Shown here in pieces: positions 52,831 through 62,320 of a DNA stretch of 64,000 bases. Source of the DNA: Agrocybe praecox (Eukaryota; Basidiomycota; Agaricomycetes; Agaricales; Agrocybaceae). The position numbers and the translations under genes were made by a program. Location: positions 2,046,001 through 2,110,000 of the forward strand of contig OZ024846.1 in NCBI GenBank assembly GCA_964017145.1, read 5' to 3'. The notes under the pieces were generated by a model that worked only from the letters and a program-made list of their open reading frames with translations, had not been told where the DNA came from and did no database searches. Position 1 is the first letter of the stretch. Each line of letters opens with the position of its first letter.

Positions 52831-53054
52831 TGTATTCAAGCCATTCAGGTTGAGCGAATGATAGAAAACAAAGAGTTCAGAGATAAGATTAGATGCATAT
52901 GATGTACTCGAGCACGTGGTTCGACTCAAAATATGTCGGCTACCTACGTCGGCTGCCCAATTAACCACTCAGTCCTTCCTTTTCATTACCGAGTATGTCT
53001 CAAGGATTTCTGGTCGCCGTACTCGTCGCTCCTTAGGTGTCATCCTTGTTCAAG
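52799..53054. promoter_or_regulatory. Divergent promoter between RMI1 and CAT2, with a trinucleotide repeat
   Basis: 256 bases. Directly against the RMI1 start lies a TGG/TAG repeat (52799-52830) that would sit in the RMI1 5' untranslated region. Confidence 0.45.
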
Positions 53055-55522
53055 ATGTTCCGGACAACTTTTACTCGTCAAACACAGATACTCAATCCTT
53101 CGAAAACGATGCCTTCCACATCTCGTCCAAAGGTCCGAGGGCGGTTGCCTGTGCCCCCTCTTCGGCAGACTTTGGATAGGTATCTGACTTCTTTGGAACC
53201 ATTTCTCCATGAAGATGAAACCAGGGGAGGGATGCCGTTCAATCAGGCTTACGCATTACGCGAAAAATGGGCCAGCGATTTCGAAAATGGTATAGGAAAG
53301 ACTCTTCAAGAGCGTCTGTTAGGTTCGTCGTTGCATTTCCGGTACATGCATTTCTCTGTGCTTACCTGTGGTATTTGGGGTTCTCAGCCTTAGATAAAGT
53401 ATCTCCATATAATTGGTTAGACGACAACTTCTGGATCAATAAAGCATACTTAGAATGGCGGGCGCCGCTACTGGTCAACTCAAACTGGTGGTTGGCGATC
53501 GCTGAGGACCCGTGTATACCCAAAAGCGCCTTGTCAGGAGAAACTAATAACAATCGTGCCGGGACGACATTTTGGCAACTCCGAAGAGCTGCTTGGCTTA
53601 TACAGAGAATGCTACAATTTAAGGACAGCATCAAACAGACGTCAGTTGAAAAATTATCTCTCATACTTGATTCATTATGCTAATTTGCTCACTTCAAAAA
53701 GGAACTCTTCGGAAGCAACTACGTGTAAATCTAACGTTGGACTATTCATTCACATTATCACGGAACTAAAACTTTTCTCAAGCAGGAGCATGGTTATTAG
53801 ACAGCATCTCTAAAATGTTCAATATTGCTCGCATACCCGAACCTCTTTGCGACACCATTTCGGAGCAATCAGATGTGTCTTCCCGCAATGGTCGTTCAAT
53901 CTTGGTCACGGTTCATAATTGGTGCTATCTGGTCACGGTATATCATCCACCTTCCCATGGCTCGACAACGCCAAAACTTTTCACTCCTGGTGAAATAGAA
54001 GCGAATTTACGCGCAGTTATCTTGGACGTGGAAAAGCGTCTGGAAAACGGAGAGAAAGCGGTGCCTATAGGTGCTTTAAGTGCTGACGAACGTGATCGCT
54101 GGGCAGAGGTATGTTCTTGAGCGCAGCTTTGATAACGCGTGTTGTTGACTGAGGAAGGAACCAGAATCTTCAACACCTTATTTCTCTTTCTCCAATAAAC
54201 CAACTCTCTCATCAAGCGGTGCTACAGTCTGTCATGGCTCTTACTTTAGAACACACAACGTACAATATTCCGCCGTCTTCCTCTTGCACCGATCCTCGAC
54301 GTTTTCATTCTCGTAACCCTGCCCAAATGAGTCTTGATTCCCACTTGCACGCCATGCGTGGTACGATGCAAAATCTATCAAATCGTTTTTACGATAAACC
54401 TTTCACATTGGTTGTCGACCCTTCGACTCGAGCTGGTGCTTCCGGGGAACATTCAACTGTCGACGCTTTAGTTCCCAGCATTGTCGTGGACTACGGGTTG
54501 GCGGAAGGGGTCGACGCCGCGGCATTTGAGGTGCCGTCCAGTGAGGGAGGTATAAAAGAGCCTGGCTGGGAGCGGCTCGACTGGGTGATTGACGATAAAA
54601 TCAAGAAGGAATGTGATGGTGCTATCCAACGAGCCAACGCTATTGTCGATAATTCTGACGATAGTGTTCTGTGGTTTGACAATTTTGGCACAGACTGGAT
54701 ACAAAACTTCGGTGGGCACTAGTTTAAATATCTTGTCGATGGTGCTGTATTCACCTTGCGTGCAGGTGGCTACAAATTATCTCCGGACGCTTTTATTCAG
54801 ATGGCATTGCAACTCGCGTGGTATAAACTTCGGGGAGAATTTACGGCAACTTACGAGACGGTCTTGACTCGAATGTTTAAACGGGGACGAACTGAGACGT
54901 TGAGATCATATAGTCGCGAAAGTAGATTGTGGGTGCTCAGTATGCTGGACTCTAAAGCAACAGTGCGTTCACTTCTTGTGGGCCAAGGTCGTGATGCTCA
55001 TGATTCATCAACATAGGACGTCGAACGTTTCAAACTTCTATGTAGTGCTATATCTTCGCATAGTCGCCGAACGCGGGAAGCTATGTCTGGACGAGGATTT
55101 GATCGGCATCTGCTTGGCCTGAGGCTCCTTCTCCGCCCGCTGAATGCTGAATCTGCTGCTTTGTTTGAAGATGAAATCTTCGAACGGAGCTCTCAGTGGA
55201 AACTGAGTACCAGTGGGTTAAGTCCTGGTCTTCGGTTCAAAGGCACAGGATTTGGATCCATGTATGAGGATGGATATGGGATTAACTGTCTGTTTTCTTT
55301 TCCATTTGATATATGAGGTTTCTCTAATTCTAATGTTTAATTGTAGATCTTCCAGCACCCACCATGGTTAAATTTGGAATTGAGTCCAAGTTTTCTTCCC
55401 CCTTGACATCAACTTATGCCTTTAAACATGCTATTTCATTGGCTATGATGCAAATGAAGGATCTCTGTCTGTCTGCTTCTAAATCAGAAAGCTTAGGAGT
55501 ATCAAATATGAGTCATTTGTAA
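53055..55522 (+). CDS. CAT2: Carnitine O-acetyltransferase, CAT2-like
   Basis: This enzyme moves acetyl groups between CoA and carnitine, linking peroxisomal and mitochondrial acetyl pools. From 53055 the N-terminus (MFRTTFTRQTQILNPSKTMP) is basic and helical, like a mitochondrial presequence; a second in-frame ATG at 53109 starts MPSTSRPKVRGRLPVPPLRQ. The family core follows: LREKWASDFENG, SPYNWLDDNFWINKAYLEWR, KMFNIARIPEPLCD, and SGEHSTVDALVPS containing the catalytic His. Then come AGGYKLSPDAFIQMALQLAW and MFKRGRTETLRSYSRES (carnitine/CoA-binding regions), GFDRHLLGLRLLL, and FGSMYEDGYGINY. It ends SHL, a PTS1-type peroxisomal signal. Introns at about 53640-53790 are hard to place exactly. 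Convergent with the helicase gene. Confidence 0.93.
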
Positions 55523-55761
55523 TTCTGATTATATACTTAAATATATGAATTGGGTTTTTTAAATTGTATTTTTCAAAACAACATAAATGATTATACATCT
55601 TAGTTTGGTAGAACTAAGAAAATGCACAAACCCATCCAAAATACTCAGCTCTCAAGTGAAGATCCAGAGGTTTTTAAAAACTGCAATGAAATGCACCATT
55701 TCAAATATACCTCTGAGCCTTCACTTGATAGGAGAGATTTTGTCAGTATTGTGCCTAATAG
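55523..55761. terminator. AT-rich convergent region between CAT2 and the helicase
   Basis: 239 bases between two stop codons, locally about 20% GC (for example 55501-55560). It presumably contains both 3' ends. Confidence 0.4.
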
Positions 55762-58700
55762 TCAAAAATCTCCTTTCTCAACATCAGATGGGGTTAAAAA
55801 AACAGGTGGGTTCATCTTCTTGAAAAGCTGGCCAACCAAAGATTGACTCCCTATTCCTTGAAGGAATTGAAGGCTGGATACAATGAACATGCCTTTCTTG
55901 CAGCGAGTAAGCATAACATTGGTTCGACGGAGGTTGCCAAGAAAGCCCAGAGCCCGGGACCTAACAACTGAGATGATTATATAATCATCTTCGTTTCCTA
56001 TAGAGTATATGTTAAGCAAGCTGATAAAAGAGTCAAATGAGACTAACCCTGGAATGAATCCACATTAAAACACTTGTCACCCCATTCTAATCCTTCATCT
56101 TGCATACATTCCTCAATGTAATTCCTTTGACCATCATATGGTGTAATAATCCTGTAGTTTTTCCCTTGTTCTTGTAGCTTTTTTGCAAGCATGATAATTG
56201 CTTTAGCCTCTGCTTCATTCTATATATATAAATATTAGCCATTGTATTTGAGGAATGTAGCTTGAAATAAATAAACATACACAAAGTGATTGGGAGGGTA
56301 GTTTTTTTTCTTTGCTTGGAACATTTAAAAAATAACAAGCAGTGGTTTTTTCTGTGACTGGGTGTAAAGGGTTTGACTTGAGCTTGCTGTCATAAACTTC
56401 TTCAGAGATAATGTCTCCAATTTGTGGTGGCATACGGTCTACAACACAAATAATTAATAATTAATAATAATAATAATAATATGTAATAATAAAAAGCATA
56501 CACTGTGTGTCAAGAAAGCGTACATGTTGGTTGAGGTGAGGGACTTCAAAGATACTTTGTAAATCCCCTTGTTCTTCCTGACCAAATGGTGGCACTGAAT
56601 AATTGAAAGATTAATATGATGATCAAGTCAAGCATATAAAGTTGCTTACATTGCTTATCATCTCCAATAAAACAGACCTTTCTCAAGGACCATTTGAATT
56701 TAGAGAAGATTGAAACATAATTGCCTATTTCAATCTGACTGGCTTCGTCGACAACCAGAGTTTTGAGTGGAATTTCCCAAAGAAACCCTTTGATGGCATC
56801 ATTGGACAACATGCTGACTGTGCACAGCATAACACAAGTGTCTGCTAGATTGGCTTTCTTGGATGCAGACCTGAATGCATCGGAGCGAATGATATTAGTA
56901 GCAACTTTCTCATACAGATGTTCGTGCCTGTGGTGGAAATAAGCAAAATAATAATAATTCAAAAATAGAGCGGACATACCAATCGAAATGGAAATCCTTC
57001 GAGACTAGCAACTTCCATGCAGTAAAGTTACTAGAGATCAGCTTCTCAGCAATATTCTTCACTGCAACGTTAGATTGGGCAACAAGCCAGATGCCATTCC
57101 TGCCACACGTGTTGACAGCGAAGTCGACAAAAGATGCAATTACGGAGGTTTTCCCAGTACCGGGTGGGCCTTGGATAAGTAAAATCCTGTGGTCATCAAT
57201 CTCGGACAGCATCGAGTTGACGGCGACTTGTTGTGATCCATTGAGTGGACGATTTACGAGTGGCTTCTTTTTTGCCACATTTGTTGGGATGGGCTTTATC
57301 GCTGTGCTCCATTCCTTAGGCCAAACGAGAGGCCCGTCCGGGTTTATAGGGGCGAATATATTCTGGACCCAGGGATTTTCTTCGAGGAGCTTGTCCTTTC
57401 CCTGCAGCATCTTCAGAATTGTAGCGTCGCGATGGGCTTCGGCTCTGGTCTTCGAGTCACGTCCAATTGAAGTTACGGTAACGATTTCCTTGTTGTTCAG
57501 CTCCCTACTACCAGTGTTGATGTCACTTGCACGGCCGGAAACTTGATTTATCTGACCCTTGGTATGAAACTCCCCATGGGGTCCGCTTACGGTCATCCTG
57601 ATAGTCTAAAATAGAGGTTGAGAAAAGAGTCGCGCAGTGTGCTAATATATGTTCTACTCACCTTGTCTCCACGGAAACGACTACTAAATTCCGTAGAGTT
57701 CAGACGCAGCTGGTTGGTGCCTGGATCTATTGACTGGGTAAATTTGTGTGTAGCTTGCGTTGGCTTTCTTTGCTCCATTTTCAGAGAGTCGGTGGCCAGT
57801 TTGGCCATCAATTCGAGTTTCTAAGATAACCAAGGCAGCTCGGCATCATCGAAAACAACAACTGTAGAGAGGAAAAAGACGCACCTTGGTATCCATCATT
57901 TCCGTATTGATTCTTTCAACTTTGTCAAAGACCTCTGCACCATTCCCATATCCTGGAAGAAACTGAGAGACCCACGCCCGTACGGCTAAATCAACGACGG
58001 TGTGTTGATCTTCCTCAGGATTGTAGACTGGTTGGGAGAAAAGATTTTCAATGTTCTTAACATTGATCTTGATCTTGTGAATAGGATCAGGTTCTTTCCC
58101 GATGCAAGACTCGATAGCATGGAGGGGTTCACGGCTTTCGGGTGTGATTGGAAAAGCGGATTGTATGTCGACACCGCGCGCGATGCGAAGGTTTATATCC
58201 GAGTAGAGGGACATGGCCAAATTAGCCAAGTCGAATGCATAGATGTCACCCGCGGGGCGACAAAGTACAGTATCTTGCAACAATTTTCGTCCATCGATGA
58301 TAGATTTGGGTGGTGTAAGCGACTGCTTGTTCACTTGCCTGCCACCGGGGGGTCGAGCGAATTCGACGATGCGACAGTTATCCTTATCTGCGATGGAAAT
58401 AGCGACGAGGCGTCCTGTTTGGTCGTAGCCGGGCGATATTCCCAAAGGGCGGGCATGATTAAAGACAGTGTAAACATCACTCGTCGTTATCTTCAGCTCG
58501 GAAACTCTGATGGTGGACAGACGATCTGGACAATCAAGGCTGACACCGTCGATAATATCCTGCATAACAGTAAGAACTTTAAAGGGAGGGTTTGACTTGC
58601 TCATGGTGGTCATTTATGAAAGGGATTACCGGAAAAGAACTTGATAAGTCATCGGAGACGTCTTCGGCCTCGAGGATAATGAAGCCACCTGAGTTGGGAA

Positions 58701-59029
58701 CGATCGTCTGTCCTTTGTTTATTTGCCCGACCGATTCAGTTTTTTCACACGTACTCTTATCGTCGAACGTAATGAACCCATCTCTTTTGTCCTCGACACT
58801 AGGAAAGAGACAGTCGCTCGCTAATAAATCGAAAGAAATCTTACATCCTTCAATTCCAGTACATATCCCACAAAGCAATGGCCGTCTTGGCCTCTGGAGA
58901 AAACACTCTTCATCAACGTGAGAAGTTACTAATTCCTGCACAAACAAACTTTAGTTTTAGGGGACATGACAGTTATAGTTTTTTTTCTCACCTTACAATA
59001 AAGCCATCGGTAAAGTTTTCCATTTCCAT
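55762..59029 (-). CDS. Superfamily 1B helicase (UPF1/Sen1-like) with long N-terminal region
   Basis: ATG at 59029 (MEMENFTDGFI) splices to ELVTSHVDEECFLQRPRRPL with a short Cys-containing segment. A domain of about 300 residues follows: GYDQTGRLVAISIADKDN, GDIYAFDLANLAMSLYSDIN and VVDLAVRAWVSQFLPGYG. It resembles the exonuclease-like front half of a helicase family expanded in Agaricomycetes; acidic catalytic residues are not evident, so activity there is doubtful. The helicase part: RPLNGSQQVAVNSML (Q motif region), GPPGTGKTSVI (Walker A), WLVAQSNVAVKNIAE, VVDEASQI (DEAA/DEAD-type motif II), CFIGDDKQ, LDTQYRMPP, NVDSFQGNEDD and LTRCKKGMFIV. All SF1 motifs are present and intact, ending at 55762. 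RNA or DNA substrate unknown. A TAA microsatellite lies in one intron. Confidence 0.9.
56449..56494. repeat. (TAA/AAT)n microsatellite in a helicase intron
   Basis: AAT/TAA units with small interruptions inside a predicted intron of the helicase gene. Likely length-variable. Confidence 0.85.
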
Positions 59030-59341
59030 CTAACAAAGGCGAAGTGAAAAGCTACTGGTGACGCATTTTGCGTTCTATGCTTTTTTTCAAGATAGTAGGT
59101 CAACGAGGATATGATTTATCGGAAAATTAACAGATATTGATGCAGAAGTAAGGCATTTATATTCCGATCACAAGTTTTTGAGGAAGAAACTAAATAGTGA
59201 GCCTCTGAGGGAAGGAGTTGAGTTTGCCGTGGCTGTGCTTGTTCACGTGCTGGTAAGGCAAGCAACTTCCGAATTTGAATCTTCCACCGCACTTCACCTC
59301 ACCACCCCTTCTCACTTGTTCGTAGAGTCTATTTCATAGAC
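59030..59341. promoter_or_regulatory. Divergent promoter between the helicase and PAM18
   Basis: 312 bases between two start codons. No coding sequence and no distinctive motif seen. Confidence 0.4.
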
Positions 59342-59714
59342 ATGGCCACACCAGTCATACTTGGAGTCAGTGCTATTGCAGCAGCTGTGCTGGGGCGCTC
59401 TTTCATCAAACAAGGGCTGTTTGCAGGGAAGAAAGGTGCCGAACAGTTCGTGAAAGGTGGCTTCAGAGCGAAAATGGATCGCAAAGAAGCTATTGCAATC
59501 CTTGGACTTAAGTGAGTGTTCGTTTCCTTTTTAATTTAACTTGTATATCTGAACAATATGCAGGGAAGGCCCCAAAATGCGTACTCAACTAAAGGACGCA
59601 CACCGGCATATCATGCTTGCTAACCATCCTGATCGTGGAGGTTCGCCATATTTAGCCAGCAAAATCAACGAAGCCAAGGATTTGCTGGACAAAACCGAGG
59701 GAAAAGGTCGATAA
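59342..59714 (+). CDS. PAM18: Mitochondrial import J-protein Pam18/Tim14
   Basis: Two exons (59342-59511, 59564-59714) join to 106 residues. Pam18 is the inner-membrane J-protein that activates mtHsp70 at the TIM23 import motor. The N-terminus carries a hydrophobic membrane anchor ([18 protein letters not shown]), followed by [20 protein letters not shown], the first helix of the J-domain. The HPD motif sits in [20 protein letters not shown], and the protein ends [15 protein letters not shown], as usual in this family. The single intron is consensus and falls inside the codon after LGL. No odd features. Confidence 0.97.
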
Positions 59715-60645
59715 ACTCAAGCATTTGCCTCTTTTTGTTGTGTATGTGCATTGCCTTGACTTTTTTTTTTTGACGCTTATTCATGCTCGAACCAGTACCC
59801 ACCCACTATATCAACCCCCACTGTATCTTTAGAATTATACTACACCACACTTATAATCACCTTTAATGATCACACCGACGGATATACTACCATACTACCC
59901 GCTCACTCCAAGAACTTATGCGGCACGGCATATGTACAAGTTGTATGATTGCCGGAGGATAATTCAGCAGGTGTTACATTTCTGTTGCCCTTCTAGATTT
60001 TATATGGCCTATGAATTGCTGACATCTTCAGCATTACCTTTACTCTTAGGCCTATGTTGTACTTTTCGCTGAAGAATGACTTAAGTCTGACTATATGCTG
60101 ATGATAGGAAACACTCGCCTCGAAAACGCCTCTCTTACTTTCACGACGTGAAGGAACACAATAAATAGAGAAGCCCTTGCTTGAAATAATGGGCAGTGCA
60201 TCAACCGATATTTATCGCAAGGAATTGGATGAGATGCAATAGAGTTTGCCGTCGCTCCATTAGGCCACTTTGAGCTCTCCGCCCACATATATGATATACG
60301 CCTCGAAACTCTCCGAGATTTATTGCTAGGAATTTCCAGTGATTGGGTCAGCTTACCGCGTAGTTGCTTCAAGGATAATTGATACCCATAAACACGACAT
60401 TTCGATGTTCTGCACAAGACGGTATGCGCTGTTTCGCGAAGTGATTCCGAGATCGGCGCCTGAACCCAGAACTTCAAGTTATTCTCGAAGACCCGCGTAA
60501 CCAAAAACTGCAAGAACCGGTGCGGTTACTTTTTCTTTCAAAGAGAATATGATTCTAACATTTTGAAATTAAAACACCAAGTGGAACCACTGAGAGAAAA
60601 AGAAGAAAAAAATGTTCTCGACTAAGGACCATATAGAGCAACAAC
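59715..60645. other. Intergenic stretch without a supported gene
   Basis: 931 bases after PAM18. An antisense ORF of 140 codons (60091-60513) has no recognisable family, so it is not called. A poly-T run occurs at 59760-59771. Confidence 0.4.
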
Positions 60646-61167
60646 TCATATGAACATTGCGTCCCTTTTTAGTAAGTCTTCCAGATGAAAGTGATTGTCT
60701 GAAAGCAACCAAATGAGTTCGGCTTCTTTTTGGAAAAATATTGATTTTGCCAGGGTGGTCTTCAATGTGAAAGAGCCCGAAGCTTTCGCGTTGTCTCCAT
60801 TGTCGACGCGGACAGCAGTGTTGATGCCAACGAGAGTAGACTTCCCGCACGGACTCCAGAGCGGTGTGCTGAAATTATCGGAAAAGACGTTGGTAGAGAT
60901 CAGCGTGGACTTACCAGCTTTTGCCGAGCCGGTAAAGTTGCTGCTTGAGGAAGATTGTTCGAGCGAAGATTGGACTAGCAAAGGTAAAGATGGGATCATG
61001 AACGGAACTTGAAGATTGCTTGTGACCGACAGTGATATAACTCGAATATGATGCCTTTGTACCGCTTCCGACTGGATACAAACCTTGCTGGATATGAGCG
61101 AGTACATTGGAAGAAAAAATAACCAAAATTCGAGGCATTTCTTTCTAATAAGAATCCTCACGATCAT
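60646..61167 (-). pseudogene. Remnant of a DUF4360-like secreted protein gene
   Basis: The longest frame contains LWSPCGKSTLVGINTAVRVD and ASGSFT, a pattern typical of the C-terminal half of DUF4360 proteins (W-S-P-C-G followed by an alternating strand). Upstream the recognisable parts fall in a different frame (GSGTKASYSSYITVGHKQSS), and downstream the expected continuation (HIEDHPGKINIF) is again in another frame. No signal peptide or N-terminal half is found. Introns could explain one shift but not clearly both, so a frameshifted or truncated relic is the best reading. DUF4360 has no established function; homologues are small secreted fungal proteins. Confidence 0.42.
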
Positions 61168-61368
61168 TGATAGGCTATTTCATTTATATTTTCCATATTG
61201 CCTGGGAAAACTTGTTGAAATACTCGTTCATACATACTGTATTTGAAGGAAAGAAATAGAAAGTAATTGGCTTCTATAAATACCACGCGTCATTTTCAGA
61301 TCTTATCTTATCTCTTCCTGTGATTCTAATACACATGTGTACGTTTGGAAACTTGTACTCTTTCCACC

Positions 61369-62283
61369 ATGAACACATCTATTCTCCAGCCATCGAAGCT
61401 AGGCACAAAGGAGCAGTAAGTGACTTCTCTGTCGAGTGAAGTATTTTCACTAATAAAATTTGCTCAAGCTGGGACAATGTTTACGAGCAAGAAGTAGAAA
61501 ACTTCGACGAGATCGGAGATGAGGGAGAGATCTGGTGCGTGAGTCGTTTTCTGCGTAGATGGGGACCATTTCGTACTTACAAAATCTACCAGGTTTGGAG
61601 AAGAAAGCGTTGAGAAGATGGTTGAATGGGCTCTGGAGAATTTCCCTCCAAATAAAGACGCGTCGATATTGGAAGTGGGCAGTGGTAATGGGACTTTGCT
61701 ATTCGGATTACTCGAAGCTGGTTATGATGCAACAACGCTGCATGGAATTGACTACAGCGTTGGAGCGGTCACTCTTTCAAAACGCATAGCAGAAACTCGA
61801 GGAGGATCCGCGATCTCCTTTTCAGAATGTGACTTTCTCAATGATGATCCTGCGGTTCCCGAAGACAAGACCCAAGCAGGTCGGACGGACAAATGGGACC
61901 TTCTTCTTGACAAAGGAACTTACGATGCAATTGCTCTCGGAGAAAAGGATGAAGAAGGACGATCGCCTGCTGTTAAATATCCCGCTCGTGTTGCACGATT
62001 GCTGAGACCTGGCGGGCTTTTTCTGATTACATGTAAGTCACAAAAATACAGTTATATCTCTTTACGTTGACATGATACCACAGCGTGCAACTTCACAGAA
62101 GAAGAACTAAATACAAGCTTTACAACAGAAAGCACGGGCCTGAAGTATCAGTAAGTGATGTATCAACGACACGGTTGCTTGCGTCTAATCACTGTTTTCA
62201 GTTCACGGATACAGCATCCAACATTTACTTTCGGTGGAGTAACAGGTAGCGCTTGTTCCAGTGTGGCGTTCCAGAACATTTGA
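61369..62283 (+). CDS. EFM4: Elongation factor lysine methyltransferase Efm4 (METTL10 family)
   Basis: Efm4/METTL10 methylates a lysine of translation elongation factor eEF1A. Exons from 61369 give MNTSILQPSKLGTKEH, then WDNVYEQEVENFDEIGDEGE, and IWFGEESVEKMVEWALENF. The SAM-binding motif I is ILEVGSGNGTLLFGL, with LHGIDYSVGAVTLSK (acidic motif II). The family motif LLLDKGTYDAIALGEKDEEG follows, then RVARLLRPGGLFLITSCNFT. The last exon ends with SACSSVAFQNI at a TGA ending at 62283. Size and motif order agree with the family. The 3' end lies only 37 bp from the converging SGD1 stop, so transcripts should overlap. Confidence 0.93.
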
Positions 62284-62320
62284 CCAAAGGAAAATGTAAA
62301 TGCCGAGAGCCATTATGGAT

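Noticed and set aside
52905..52945. GGTTCGACTCA near 52918, resembling a tRNA B box
   Set aside because: No A box and no acceptor stem pairing around it.
60091..60513. 140-codon minus-strand ORF after PAM18
   Set aside because: No recognisable motif and no matching exons nearby; kept only as unassigned intergenic sequence.
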